This document shows, in pieces, positions 54,983-64,000 of a stretch of 64,000 bases of DNA. The DNA comes from Andalucia godoyi (Eukaryota; Discoba; Jakobea; Jakobida; Andaluciidae), in NCBI GenBank assembly GCA_009859145.1, contig VRVR01000024.1, positions 1 through 64,000 of the forward strand, read 5' to 3'. The notes below the pieces were generated by a model. The model searched no databases, was not told the origin of the DNA, and saw only the letters and a program-made list of their open reading frames with translations. The translations under genes were made by a program, and so were the position numbers. How positions within the stretch are numbered: position 1 is the first letter of the stretch; every line of letters starts with the position of its first letter.

Positions 54983-55558
54983 ATGGCTACCCAGGACATT
55001 TTGTTATTTGGAAAGTGGTCTTTCGACGTTGAGGTCAGTGACCCTTCTTTGTCGGACTACATCTGCGTGAAGAGCAAGAAGGTCTACCTTCCTCACACTG
55101 CTGGTCGTTATGCCGCCAAGCGTTTCCGCAAGGCCCAGTGCCCCGTCGTCGAGCGCCTTGTGAATGCCATGATGTTCCACGGACGCAACTGCGGAAAGAA
55201 GGTGCAGGCAATGAAGATCATCGAACACACCTTGGATCTCATCCACCTTGCCACGGATCTGAACCCGCTCCAGGTTGTTGTTGATGCCATCATCAACTCT
55301 GGTCCTCGTGAAGACTCGACCCGTATCGGAACCGCCGGAGTCGTCCGTCGTCAGGCAGTCGATGTCTCGCCGCTCCGCCGAGTCAACTCTGCGCTCTATC
55401 TCATCTCCACTGGTGCCCGCCAGTCTGCCTTCCGCTCGATCAAGACCATTGCCGAGTGCCTTGCCGACGAGCTCATCAACGCATCCAAGGGATCCTCGAA
55501 CTCGTACGCCATCCGCAAGAAGGATGAGACCGAACGTGTTGCCAAGGCCAACCGATAA
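54983..55558 (+). CDS. RPS5: 40S ribosomal protein S5 (uS7)
   Basis: The 191-residue protein is a full-length eukaryotic uS7. [86 protein letters not shown] and the C-terminal [18 protein letters not shown] tail are all standard. uS7 sits in the head of the small subunit near the E site and contacts the mRNA. The ATG at 54983 gives the expected N-terminus ([10 protein letters not shown]). The codons look more biased toward C-ending forms than in neighbouring genes, as expected for a highly expressed gene. Confidence 0.98.
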   Translation: MATQDILLFGKWSFDVEVSDPSLSDYICVKSKKVYLPHTAGRYAAKRFRKAQCPVVERLVNAMMFHGRNCGKKVQAMKIIEHTLDLIHLATDLNPLQVVVDAIINSGPREDSTRIGTAGVVRRQAVDVSPLRRVNSALYLISTGARQSAFRSIKTIAECLADELINASKGSSNSYAIRKKDETERVAKANR

Positions 55559-55924
55559 ATCATGTTACGTTGTGTCCGGCAACCTTGTCTTTTTCCTCTC
55601 GCAAAGCTGCTGTTCCCTGTTCTTGGTATGCTCCCGTTTGTCTCTTTGCTTGCTTTTGTTCTGCATCTGGACTCTCGTCTTTCCCCAGCCGAGGAGATCC
55701 ACTTTTTGTGTGTGTGTATGTGAGAAGAGTATGCAAGATGCTTCGCGAACGGAGTTCAGTGGTCTTTGTGTTTTTGGTGCCAAATTGTGTCAAGGTTGTT
55801 CTTAGATATTAAAGGAAGAAAAATCTGGAAAAAAGCAATACAGTTTTGATCTCTGGTTTACAGGGAGGAGTGCACATCGACGCGGGCGCTCGTGGTGATT
55901 TGCCGTGTCGTGCGCTGCGTGGTC
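55559..55924. other. Convergent spacer, RPS5 / thioesterase
   Basis: This 366-bp T-rich spacer lies between convergent genes. ATATTAAAG at 55805-55813 may be part of the RPS5 3'-end signal. No gene is visible. Confidence 0.45.
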
Positions 55925-56422
55925 CTATTGCTGTTGTGCCGTTTCGGTGTGGGCAATGTTGTCGAGGAACTTTCGAATGTCATCAATTTCCTCCTGGCAC
56001 GCAGAGTGATCCATTCCTCTGTACGTCCGGAAGTCAACCTGTACGTTCTGCATTCTCTGCAGCGCTTCCTTGCTTTGCAGCCCCCATCGATACTGCACTA
56101 CTGAATCCGCGTCTCCGTGGCCCATAAACACCTTGAGAAATGCGCCGTCGGTCTTGCGCTCAGTCTGTGCAATTCTCGGCAGATACGAACTCAGTGCAAT
56201 GCATCCCCCGAGCTCGTCCTTGCTGGTCAGCGCCGAGTACAGCGCAATTGCGCCTCCTTGGCTGAACCCTCCAATGAAGATGCGGGATGTCGGAATCAGC
56301 TTCTTTTCTTCATTCACCAACGCATGCACGGCGTCCCGAGACTCTCGAAGCCCAGTCTCGTCTTCTTTGGCATCCACCGTCAGCCCTAGAATATCGTACC
56401 AAGCCGGCATGCTCATTCCAAA
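55925..56422 (-). CDS. Acyl-protein thioesterase (APT1/LYPLA-type), 5' exon missing
   Basis: The visible exon encodes about 165 residues of an APT/LYPLA alpha/beta hydrolase. It has GMSMPAWYDILGL (the conserved NMGMxMPxWFD region), the nucleophile elbow GGFSQGG, the Asp in GHGDADSVV and the His in YRGMDHSACQEE. APTs remove palmitate from S-acylated proteins. The first 70 or so residues, with the LHGLGD oxyanion region, are absent. At 56423-56424 the minus strand reads CTTCTCCAG just before TTTGGAATG, a good 3' splice acceptor. The 5' exon therefore lies further right, most likely within or beyond the run of Ns at 56548-56895. The ATG at 56416 is internal, not the start. Confidence 0.85.
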   Translation of the reverse strand, partial: FGMSMPAWYDILGLTVDAKEDETGLRESRDAVHALVNEEKKLIPTSRIFIGGFSQGGAIALYSALTSKDELGGCIALSSYLPRIAQTERKTDGAFLKVFMGHGDADSVVQYRWGLQSKEALQRMQNVQVDFRTYRGMDHSACQEEIDDIRKFLDNIAHTETAQQQ

Positions 56423-56479
56423 CTGGAGAAGAGGTCAGTGGCAGACTCTTTTCATTTTTCGTTTTCCCATTTATCACTC

Positions 56480-56480
<1 letters not shown>

Positions 56481-56535
<55 letters not shown>

Positions 56536-56547
56536 TGTGTGTGTGTG
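56481..56547. repeat. (GT)n microsatellite at the left edge of the assembly gap
   Basis: More than 30 GT units with one GA variant run into the Ns. On the thioesterase coding strand this is a CA tract inside the intron. Confidence 0.95.
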
Positions 56548-56895
56548 NNNNNNNNNNNNNNNNNNNNNNNNNNNNNNNNNNNNNNNNNNNNNNNNNNNNN
56601 NNNNNNNNNNNNNNNNNNNNNNNNNNNNNNNNNNNNNNNNNNNNNNNNNNNNNNNNNNNNNNNNNNNNNNNNNNNNNNNNNNNNNNNNNNNNNNNNNNNN
56701 NNNNNNNNNNNNNNNNNNNNNNNNNNNNNNNNNNNNNNNNNNNNNNNNNNNNNNNNNNNNNNNNNNNNNNNNNNNNNNNNNNNNNNNNNNNNNNNNNNNN
56801 NNNNNNNNNNNNNNNNNNNNNNNNNNNNNNNNNNNNNNNNNNNNNNNNNNNNNNNNNNNNNNNNNNNNNNNNNNNNNNNNNNNNNNNNNNNNNNN
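56548..56895. other. Assembly gap (348 Ns)
   Basis: The bases are unknown. The gap is flanked by a GT tract on the left and a CT tract on the right, so it probably arose from unresolved dinucleotide repeats. Frames drawn through it are artefacts. Confidence 0.99.
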
Positions 56896-56937
<42 letters not shown>

Positions 56938-57365
56938 CCATTCCAGTCTCTCTCTTCTTCTTTTCTTTTCTTCTTCTTTTCCCATTTGTTCCCTTTGCTT
57001 ATAAACAAAAGAGGTTTTTTTTAAAAAAACTTTTCTTCTTCTTCTATTTATCTTTTCCTTACTCGATTGGCTTTCTTTTCCTTTTCTTTTTTCCTTTTCT
57101 TTTCTTCTTTTCTTCTCTTTTTTAAATAATTAATTGTCTGTTTTCTTAATTCCCTTTTTTTTCTTTTCTTCCTTTTCTTTCGTCAGCTGTTCGTTTGTTG
57201 TTGTTGTTGTTGTTTGGTGTGTGTGTGTGTGTGTGTGTGTGCGTGTGTGTGTTCTTTTTGTGAGGAGTGTCACTGCTGCGACCAGACGGACCGACGGACG
57301 CAGATAGTCAACGAGGTAGAAGAAGAAGAAAAAGAAAAAGGAAGAGGAAAGCACAGTGGTAGAGA
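56896..57365. other. Pyrimidine-rich region with (CT)n and (GT)n, upstream of PKA
   Basis: CT units fill 56896-56928, then T/C-rich sequence continues to about 57185. GTT units at about 57190-57212, a GT tract at 57216-57252 and a GAA patch at 57317-57345 precede the PKA start. No exon for the thioesterase N-terminus is obvious on the minus strand here. Confidence 0.6.
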
Positions 57366-58340
57366 ATGCGAGCGGAAGATGCAGAGTCGTGGAGACTTGA
57401 AGATTTTGAACAGCTTGCGACGCTTGGAACAGGGACGTTTGGACGTGTTCGGCTTGTTCGGCACCGGTCGTCGTCGCGGTTTTATGCGATGAAGGTTCTG
57501 AAAAAGTCAGAGATTATCCGGCTGAAGCAGGTCGAGCATATCCGGTCTGAAAAGGCAGTGCTGATTGAGGTTGCGCATCCATTTATTGTGTGTCTGCACA
57601 AGACATTCCAGGACAAGGCGAATCTGTACATGATCATGGACTATGCGTGTGGAGGCGAGGTCTTTTCTCATCTGCGCAAGGCCGGACGCTTTACGAATGA
57701 TGTCGCGCGAGTGTATGCGGCGGAAATCATCTTGGCGCTCGAGGCACTGCACACGCGCGACATTGTCTATCGTGATCTCAAGCCGGAAAACTTGCTGTTG
57801 GACGAAAAGGGCCACATCAAAATCACGGACTTTGGGTTCGCGAAAAAGGTCGTGGATCGCACATGGACGCTCTGTGGTACCCCCGAGTACCTTGCACCTG
57901 AGATTATCCAGTCCAAGGGCCACGGGAAGGCTGTGGACTGGTGGGCCGTAGGCATTCTCGTCTATGAAATGCTCGTTGGCTACCCACCGTTCTTTGACGA
58001 GTCACCCTTCCGCATCTACGAAAAGATCCTCGAAGGAAGAGTCGACTTTCCGCGCTTTGTCGACAATGATGCAAAGGACCTCATCAAGAAGCTCCTCACC
58101 GCTGACCGCACCAAGAGACTCGGCGCGCTCAAGGACGGCCCTCTCGACGTCAAGAGACACCCATGGTTTGCCGGAATCGACTGGGACGCTCTTGCACGCG
58201 GCGAATACCCGCCCCCGATCCCCGTACGCATCCAGCACCAAGGCGACACCCACTACTTTGAAAAGTATCCGGAAACCGTCGACCAACAACCAGCCCCAGA
58301 ACTCGATCCCAAGCTACAGGATCTCTTTGCCGGCTTTTAA
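57366..58340 (+). CDS. cAMP-dependent protein kinase (PKA) catalytic subunit
   Basis: The 324-residue AGC kinase has the Gly loop GTGTFG (21-26), K43 in AMK, catalytic loop YRDLKPEN (YRD 135-137), DFG (155-157) and the PKA activation loop RTWTLCGTPEYLAPE with phospho-site T168. The C-tail has HYFEKYPE and ends LFAGF, an FxxF hydrophobic motif at the very C-terminus as in PKA. Wording and length match PKA catalytic subunits rather than PKG, PKC or AKT. It would be held inactive by a regulatory subunit and released by cAMP. The ATG at 57366 gives a short N-terminus without a clear myristoylation Gly. Confidence 0.95.
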   Translation: MRAEDAESWRLEDFEQLATLGTGTFGRVRLVRHRSSSRFYAMKVLKKSEIIRLKQVEHIRSEKAVLIEVAHPFIVCLHKTFQDKANLYMIMDYACGGEVFSHLRKAGRFTNDVARVYAAEIILALEALHTRDIVYRDLKPENLLLDEKGHIKITDFGFAKKVVDRTWTLCGTPEYLAPEIIQSKGHGKAVDWWAVGILVYEMLVGYPPFFDESPFRIYEKILEGRVDFPRFVDNDAKDLIKKLLTADRTKRLGALKDGPLDVKRHPWFAGIDWDALARGEYPPPIPVRIQHQGDTHYFEKYPETVDQQPAPELDPKLQDLFAGF

Positions 58341-58384
58341 ATTAATTCCCCCTTCTCCAGCCCTATTCAACGTATCGGTAACCG

Positions 58385-58458
<74 letters not shown>

Positions 58459-58720
58459 ATTTGTTTTCTTCCCCCACTCTCCTATTAGGATGCTGTACTT
58501 TGATATTATTTAAAAACCGTCTTTGTTCCATTCTTTCTTTTTCTTTTCTCAATTATTCGACGACATGCGTCGTCGGTTGTACTATCAATCCGTTTGAAAA
58601 GTCGAACTTGTCGTACAGTACATTACGAGGCATGAAGTGAGAGAGAGTGAGCGTGGTGTTTCGGAGTTGTGGAAAACAGAGAAATAAAGAAGAGGAAAGG
58701 CACGCAACGCAAACGCATGA
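58341..58720. other. Spacer with (CT)n microsatellite
   Basis: A pure CT tract of about 33 units covers 58388-58454 in the 3' region of the PKA gene. The rest is T-rich and shows no gene. Confidence 0.7.
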
Positions 58721-59488
58721 ATGGGAGGTCCGCGAGTGGTAGTGCATGTGTCGAGGCTTCGTCCGCGGGCGCCTGTTCCCGACGTGGACACGCTTCGACA
58801 GACCGTTCATGACGATCGCGGAGTGCCGCTGCAGATCGACTGGCGCAGGGTCGGCGACGTGCTCTTCTGCGACCCGCTCGAAGCCCGCCGTCTATACTGG
58901 GCCTCCGAAGATCCGCCCTCGTGCCCCGCACCCTCCACTCTCTTTGTCTCCGTACCCAGACCTCCGCCACAGGCCTCGACTCCGACTACAGTAGGCACGG
59001 CCACGGCCACGGCCACGGCGATGGCGACGGCGACGGCGGGTGAAGAGACATCTCCTGCGACAAGCACAAAGACGTCTTCTTCGCCGCCGGTGCCGATGCC
59101 ACCTGCGGTGTTCACATCTACTGCACTTCGCCGAGTGGCATCGTCGCACTCGTCGTCCTCCTCTGCGTCTGCGTACTCGTCGTCGTGTGCAAACGGCAAT
59201 GGCAATGAGGGCATCGATGATGATGATGATGATGATGGCGGTGGTGGTGGTAGTGCTGTGGGGATGCCGCCGTGCTTCCCTGCTGCATCGCCGTTTTCAC
59301 GAACATCGTCTGCGGATCCCTTGCCGTTTCCGTCGTATGAGGGGATCCTTACGCCGTCGATGGACGACACTCGTGGGGCATGGGACCCGGAACAGTATGA
59401 GCGGAGCATCGAGGAGTCCGAGGACATCACGCAGTCGCAACTCGAGGCTGCATTTCGAGACCTGCATGGGACCGACTCGCTTCTCTAG
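58721..59488 (+). CDS. Low-complexity protein, function unknown
   Basis: The 255-residue frame starts at an ATG (58721). Residues 1-80 look folded: PRVVVHVSRLRPRAPVPDVDTL, IDWRRVGDVLFCDP and LFVSVPRP, which alternate strand-like and turn segments. The middle is Ala/Thr, Ser and Asp/Gly-rich (TATATAMATATA-like, DDDDDDDGGGGG-like) and probably disordered. The C-terminus, EDITQSQLEAAFRDLHG, is helical. I recognise no family. The region is GC-rich with open frames on both strands, so confidence in the gene is moderate. It is convergent with the following alpha/beta hydrolase gene, and their ends overlap by 4 bp at 59485-59488. Confidence 0.55.
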   Translation: MGGPRVVVHVSRLRPRAPVPDVDTLRQTVHDDRGVPLQIDWRRVGDVLFCDPLEARRLYWASEDPPSCPAPSTLFVSVPRPPPQASTPTTVGTATATATAMATATAGEETSPATSTKTSSSPPVPMPPAVFTSTALRRVASSHSSSSSASAYSSSCANGNGNEGIDDDDDDDGGGGGSAVGMPPCFPAASPFSRTSSADPLPFPSYEGILTPSMDDTRGAWDPEQYERSIEESEDITQSQLEAAFRDLHGTDSLL

Positions 59489-60546
59489 CGAGGCAGAGCA
59501 CGCTGAAGAGAATTGGTGTCCGCACTCTGCATCGCCCCATCGTCGCATGGCCGCGTGGCCACATGATGGAAGATGAAATCGAGAATGGTGCGGCCTAGAA
59601 TGGCAAAGTGGCGTGTGGAGCTGAAAAAGTGGGTAGCGCCTTGTACAAGCTTCCACTGCACACGATCTTTCCGCGCTCTTTCCTCACTCGCCTCGGGGTC
59701 GCCTTCCTGTTCCTTTCCCTGTTGCTGTTGAAGCTGTTGCTGGAGGTGATCGAAGAGCGCCTTGCCCATTTGCCATGGGACGTGATGGTCGTCGGATCCA
59801 TGGAGGAGCAGGACATCGACGTTGATCTTTTGAATACTGGAGGAAGGGTCCAATGCAGAGGAGTAGGACTCGTAATAGGGCATGCCGATGCGCCAGGACG
59901 ACGCTGCGCTGCCGACTGTTGTCGATCCGCAAGCGCGCAGCTCGGCGATCTGGGACGCAGAAAAGTCGACCGCGCGTGCAGAGTCCATCGAGTCGACACA
60001 TGCAATGCACACCACTGAAGATAGGTTCACTCCAAACGCCCTTTGGACTGTGCGGCCATGGAGAATTGCGTATTGCATCGCAAGCAGCGCTCCGGTGCTC
60101 ACGCCAATCACGCACACTCGGGGCCGCATATCCCGATCCGTGCCCGTGTTCGTGTCCGCACTGTTGTCCGTGCCAGGTGACAAGAATGCATGCTGGACGT
60201 ACATGCAGATGCGGTGGACGTCGGCAAGATCGTCCACCAGTGTCTTGGTGAGCATGGACCCACGAGACCCCGGAAGACCAGCGCCGTTGAAACACGTAAA
60301 CACGCACTCGGGAACCTTGGACTGTAGCAGCGCACTTAGCTTGCGCGGATACCGACTTGCAAAGGGCGGTGGTGGAGGAGGTGAGGGCGCTCGCGGTGGA
60401 GCCGGTTGTGGATAGAGTATGGACAAATCTGGAAACCCGTGGAGATACACGAATGCGTACTTGGCACGACGGCTGGACAGGGTCTCCGGATGCTGGGATG
60501 TCGTCATCGTCAGCAGCCCATCCACATGCTCCATCACCATTGCCAT
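59485..60546 (-). CDS. Alpha/beta hydrolase, serine hydrolase type
   Basis: The 353-residue protein shows the fold YAFVYLHGFPDLS (oxyanion region), the nucleophile elbow GVSTG (Ser), the acid in LLLHGSDDHHVPW and the His in VQGATHFFSS. These are in the right order for a carboxylesterase or thioesterase. A Pro-rich insert (about 47-62) and Gln-rich stretch (about 270-285) are low complexity. The substrate cannot be told. The His-containing segment and size recall prolyl-oligopeptidase-like or FSH-type small hydrolases, but the match is general. The ATG at 60546 is the likely start. The gene converges on the preceding unknown gene with a 4-bp overlap. Confidence 0.75.
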   Translation of the reverse strand: MAMVMEHVDGLLTMTTSQHPETLSSRRAKYAFVYLHGFPDLSILYPQPAPPRAPSPPPPPPFASRYPRKLSALLQSKVPECVFTCFNGAGLPGSRGSMLTKTLVDDLADVHRICMYVQHAFLSPGTDNSADTNTGTDRDMRPRVCVIGVSTGALLAMQYAILHGRTVQRAFGVNLSSVVCIACVDSMDSARAVDFSASQIAELRACGSTTVGSAASSWRIGMPYYESYSSALDPSSSIQKINVDVLLLHGSDDHHVPWQMGKALFDHLQQQLQQQQGKEQEGDPEASEERARKDRVQWKLVQGATHFFSSTRHFAILGRTILDFIFHHVATRPCDDGAMQSADTNSLQRALPR

Positions 60547-61476
60547 CGTAATTCACAACCGCAAACCCAAAACCAAAATACAAAAAAAGGGTGAGCAAAT
60601 CGATGTTGATTTTTAATTTTGTATAAAAATACAAATGATTTTACTATGAAAAACGATGCACACCAGTTAGAACTGCACGATGCTTGACAAACCACAAATT
60701 ACACAACCACGACGAAACACAACCGAACAAACGAGAAGAGAAGAGAAGAGAAGCAGATGGGTTCCAATCAGTCCTATCATTGTGCGCACATGGAATCTTG
60801 TATGATACATAACAATTCGCGCATTTGGCTATTTTTTCGTCATTTCAAAAACCACACTTGCCTCTCTCCTCCCTCTCCTTGACAGAAACAAAAACAAAAA
60901 AAACAAAAAAAAAAAGGAATTTGTAAAGTGCACAAAGAATGACATACAGTACTCAGCACGCTCGGTAATTCATATACTACTACTACTACTACTATAATTT
61001 AAATATATATGTACATATGTCTATTATTTTCGAGAGTCAAACAACTATATAAACATTCTTCAATCAATGAAGAAGAAAAACGAAAAATGACGACAACAAC
61101 AATGAGCAAAAGTGCGAAAAGTGTGTCAGTTTGGGAATTACAACACTGTAAGCGAGAAATGTCATTCTAGCGTCACGTGATGCACGTCGTGGGTTTTTCC
61201 GTTTATTTCCAGTATTTTTTATTATATATTTTTATTAAAATATATGCTAATAAATCTGTTTTTTGTTTTTAGTTTTTTGTTTTTTTGCATTGTATTCTTC
61301 TGTTTTTGTTTTGCTTGTCTGCTTCCTTTTTCCGGAAAAGTGTTCACGCCAACTTGTACACCCTGACCGAGACCGACCCGACGCATTCCACTGGGTAATA
61401 GAGGTAACGTGGACAGAGGCGAAGGCGGAGGAGGCGGAGGCGGAGGCGGAGGACGAGGACGAGGACGAGGACGAGG
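60547..61476. other. Divergent promoter region, hydrolase / WW protein
   Basis: This AT-rich 930-bp spacer shows no gene. It contains A-runs at 60890-60915, an ACT repeat at 60974-60993, AT-rich TATA-like sequence at 61000-61015 and 61220-61250, and GGC/GAC-type repeats at 61421-61470 just before the WW-protein start. Confidence 0.5.
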
Positions 61477-63783
61477 ATGCGTGGATATACGCTTAGCGAG
61501 GGCCATCATTTTCTGGTGGAGCGTGTGACATCGTCGAGTCCGCTGCACCGGGGTCTGAGTCGGGTGCTGGTGGTTGATCCGCGGGCGCGGACGTTGAGCT
61601 GGGAGTCGGATCCGCAACATCACGTGACGCATTCGATTGATGATGTGCTGGGGATTCGCAATTACGACAGCGACGCGCTTGTGTTTGGGATAGAAGTCAC
61701 GGGGCTTTCAGAGCTGTTGTTCCGGGCACAGTCGATTGTGCAGAAACAGACGATCCTGACGCTGCTCGATGCGTGTTTTGAGGACCGGCGCGCATCGGAT
61801 ATTGACTCCATCATCGACGCTGCAAAGGATGCCGCAGAGGATTTCCTGTGCGGCCTGCTCCAATCCACTACGCACGGCGGCAGCTCGGCGGCGGCGGTGG
61901 GTGTGGCGCAGAACAGCACAAGAGCGAGCCGTGAGGAAAAGGTTGTCCCGGTGGGAGAACGGAGATATCGATTGGACACGCTGTGGGATTCGTGCGACGC
62001 GAAGGACACGTTTGCGTTGCGGAAAGTCGCAGATCATCTCGTCGATGCTCAAGTCGTCGGGCTTGATATTGGCTATACTCGACCGCGTAGAAGGCCGCTG
62101 CCTCCGCCGCCGCCGTCGGTGGCGTCACATGTCCAAGTGCATGGAGTGACGGGTGAGTATGCTGCGCTCCCTGTGGAGATGACAGACGGAACAGGAACAG
62201 GAACAGGAACAGGAACAGGAACAGGAACAGGAGCATCTCCATTCCTTGCCCAGCGTTCTCGCTCGAATTCGTCAAATGCATCCGCTCAGAGCGTCGTTCG
62301 AACGAAGGCGAGTACAACGAGCGGGTCACCTCCAAGTCGTCCGCCGCCGCCGGTTCCAGGCACATCCGGGTCCGGTACTGGCTCTGCAGTAAGTCGGCCC
62401 CCAGCACTCGATCTTTCGTTCGAACCGGCTCATAGTCGCAGCCGCATCGAGAATGGCACCGGCTATCGCAGTCACAATGACAAATCGCTTGAAAATGAGC
62501 ACGATGAAGAGGCATATGACACTGCAACTGGTGACGCCGCGGGCTCGCATGTGGATGCGGGGGCCTCTGGATCGGCGCAGATGCAGCGTGCGCTTGATAT
62601 TTTGCAGTCATCGATGCAGCGCATTCTGGCGTCTCAAAAGATTGCGACGCAGATGGAAACGCCGTTTTCAGAGCGTATTAAGGCGATGATTGCGAGCGAA
62701 GACACGCAAGAACAGCAGGCGCCCGTCGAGGATTTCGTGAATCTCACTTCAGCGGAGATCTCTCTCAAGTACCACGACAACCCGGGGATCCAGCAGTCCT
62801 ACCGCGCGTTCTTGCTGCACAAAACGCATGCGGCTGCTCAGCAGCTTTCGCCAATGTCGGAGCCTTCCATGACGCACTTGCCTTCCCCATCACCTCTTGG
62901 AAAATCTCAACCCCAAGCCCCAGTTCATGGACAAGGACAAGGACACGGACAAGGACACGGTGCAAGTTCCATCGATGGGACCCCAAAGTCATCACATATC
63001 GCTGCCGAAGAGAATCGAAGCGTCATTCGTAATGACAAGGACAACGAAATGGACAACCCTGCTGTCTATTCGAGTGCTGCTGCACATAATACATTTGCTG
63101 CTCCTTCATCCTCTGCATCGTTGCCTCCTGGGCCTGCAAACGGTGCAGGCCCAACTTCGCCGGATCCAAATGCCATTCGGCTGGCTGCGAAAGAAGAGCG
63201 TCGACGACAGCTGGAGCTCGCCATGAGTGCCAGGCACAAGAATGCAAAGGCATCGCCGATGAATGCGTCTTCTGGTACTTCTGTCTCGCCATCCAAGCGA
63301 GCACGATCATCCACAACTCAGAAACAGTCTCCACGATTCACGGCATCGACGACACAGAATTCACCCGCAGGGTCAAACCCAAGTACCCCATCGGCCCCCC
63401 ATCGCTCATCTGCTGCTTCCGCAACGTCGTCAACGCCGTCGCCGGCTGCAAAACCTGCCAAAGGGCCCGCTACCGAGAACAGCCCCGCGGTTGATCCTCT
63501 CCACATTATCCGTCCTTTGGGCAATGATAGCGCTCCGAGTGTCGTATCTGCTGAATCCCAAGTGGCTGACGACAAGCAGCCTGTTGCTTCGGAGGCGGAG
63601 CCGCTTGTTCCCAGCACGGATGCGCCAGAGTCCGCCGCTGCGATGCCTGCAACCCCCACGGCTGCTGCGGATGCGCCAGCGCTGATTCCCAACTGGGAGC
63701 GATATACGTCTCCAGATGGAAAATTCTACTACTATAACCGCGTGACTGGAGAGTGCACCTGGGATCCGCCCATCGTCGCATAG
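61477..63783 (+). CDS. PH-like N-terminus and C-terminal WW-domain protein
   Basis: The 768-residue protein has an N-terminal region (about 1-115) that resembles a PH-type domain. It shows VVDPRARTLSWES, THSIDDVLGIR and VFGIEVTGLSELLFRAQSIVQKQTILTLLDACF, with the usual strand order and closing helix. The middle is long, Ser/Thr/Pro/Ala-rich and disordered, including a (GT)n dipeptide run (about 238-252). A compact helical piece (about 405-455) follows. The C-terminus is a WW domain (about 737-765) with W740 and W762, NWERYTSPDGKFYYYNRVTGECTWDPP. WW domains bind Pro-rich motifs. The overall role is unknown, though scaffold function is a fair inference. The ATG at 61477 is chosen as the first sensible start. 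Confidence 0.75.
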   Translation: MRGYTLSEGHHFLVERVTSSSPLHRGLSRVLVVDPRARTLSWESDPQHHVTHSIDDVLGIRNYDSDALVFGIEVTGLSELLFRAQSIVQKQTILTLLDACFEDRRASDIDSIIDAAKDAAEDFLCGLLQSTTHGGSSAAAVGVAQNSTRASREEKVVPVGERRYRLDTLWDSCDAKDTFALRKVADHLVDAQVVGLDIGYTRPRRRPLPPPPPSVASHVQVHGVTGEYAALPVEMTDGTGTGTGTGTGTGTGASPFLAQRSRSNSSNASAQSVVRTKASTTSGSPPSRPPPPVPGTSGSGTGSAVSRPPALDLSFEPAHSRSRIENGTGYRSHNDKSLENEHDEEAYDTATGDAAGSHVDAGASGSAQMQRALDILQSSMQRILASQKIATQMETPFSERIKAMIASEDTQEQQAPVEDFVNLTSAEISLKYHDNPGIQQSYRAFLLHKTHAAAQQLSPMSEPSMTHLPSPSPLGKSQPQAPVHGQGQGHGQGHGASSIDGTPKSSHIAAEENRSVIRNDKDNEMDNPAVYSSAAAHNTFAAPSSSASLPPGPANGAGPTSPDPNAIRLAAKEERRRQLELAMSARHKNAKASPMNASSGTSVSPSKRARSSTTQKQSPRFTASTTQNSPAGSNPSTPSAPHRSSAASATSSTPSPAAKPAKGPATENSPAVDPLHIIRPLGNDSAPSVVSAESQVADDKQPVASEAEPLVPSTDAPESAAAMPATPTAAADAPALIPNWERYTSPDGKFYYYNRVTGECTWDPPIVA
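62187..62231. repeat. (GGAACA)n hexamer repeat inside the WW-protein gene
   Basis: About seven GGAACA units encode alternating Gly-Thr in frame. Confidence 0.93.
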
Positions 63784-64000
63784 TGTCCATTCATTCAAAG
63801 GCCTCCGCTGCAGAGTAATCATTTGGGTGTCAGTGGATCTTGTTGTGTACATTCTTTACAACCCCGAAATTGTATATAATACAAACCGAATTCGTCGTGG
63901 TTTTTTTCTTTCGTGTTTTTCGTGGGTTTTTTGTTTTGTTTTGTTTTGTCCTTCCTCCCCGATGCATAAGAGACACAGGCGCTCGCTCTGAAGATCTAAT
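63784..64000. other. 3' flank of the WW-protein gene
   Basis: The sequence is T-rich with a GTTTT repeat at 63932-63950. ATTGTATATAATACAAA at 63870-63886 may be part of the 3'-end signal. No gene is visible before the window ends. Confidence 0.4.

Noticed and set aside
56287-57125. Several long frames spanning the N run
   Set aside because: They exist only because unknown bases were read as open codons. Their flanks are dinucleotide repeats.
1-64000. tRNA, snRNA, rRNA genes or a CRISPR array
   Set aside because: No convincing A/B-box pairs, U6-like core or rRNA segments were seen by eye, and the repeats present are microsatellites without spacers. A covariance-model scan would be decisive.

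Overview
The window is nuclear DNA of a compact, intron-poor, flagellated eukaryote. Thirty-two protein-coding genes lie on both strands, about one per 2 kb, mostly as single long reading frames (the longest is 1408 codons). Only two introns are supported: one inside SSU72 and one acceptor in an acyl-protein thioesterase gene whose 5' end is lost near an assembly gap. A POC5-type centriole protein and an EFHC/Rib72-type three-DM10 protein imply cilia or flagella. I cannot place the species. An intron-poor flagellate (jakobid-like, labyrinthulomycete-like or chytrid-like) would fit, but that is inference only.

Layout. Positions 1-357 hold the 3' end of a Ty3/gypsy chromovirus: an integrase chromodomain, a purine tract and a 217-bp LTR. 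From 1.3 to 12.2 kb come a hybrid histidine kinase, a CLC chloride/proton transporter, a decayed Fanzor (eukaryotic TnpB-like) remnant, and an unusual EF-hand/WD40/protein-kinase fusion. From 12.2 to 20 kb come an ACSF3-like acyl-CoA synthetase, a GH16-like hydrolase, a NAA60-like acetyltransferase and the EFHC/Rib72 protein. From 20 to 33 kb come a CDK8-like kinase, the TFIIH helicase XPB, a divergent transketolase, an M16 metalloprotease, an ABHD4/5-type hydrolase and the CTD phosphatase SSU72.

From 33.5 to 36.7 kb two very different metallothioneins flank an RBM39-like splicing factor. From 37.8 to 52.4 kb come a multi-pass membrane protein, a MADBUB spindle-checkpoint kinase, an Exo84-like exocyst subunit, a cyanobacterial/plastid-type glucose-6-phosphate isomerase, a CCCH zinc-finger protein, POC5, an IQ-motif protein, an LTO1-like protein and a Spg1/Tem1 GTPase. 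From 52.6 kb to the end come a low-complexity nuclear-type protein, ribosomal protein uS7 (RPS5), the thioesterase, a PKA catalytic subunit, an unknown protein, an alpha/beta hydrolase and a WW-domain protein.

The genes are mainly housekeeping and do not form an operon-like system. Loose themes are RNA polymerase II control (CDK8, XPB, SSU72) and cell division with the cytoskeleton (MADBUB, Exo84, POC5, Spg1). Spacers are AT- or pyrimidine-rich and full of microsatellites. Hexanucleotide repeats inside genes encode alternating dipeptides (RD, DK, EK, ER, GT). The observations most worth following are the Fanzor remnant, the EF-hand/WD40/kinase fusion with altered kinase motifs, the MADBUB motif array, the internally duplicated 36-cysteine metallothionein, and paired telo-box-like motifs upstream of RPS5.
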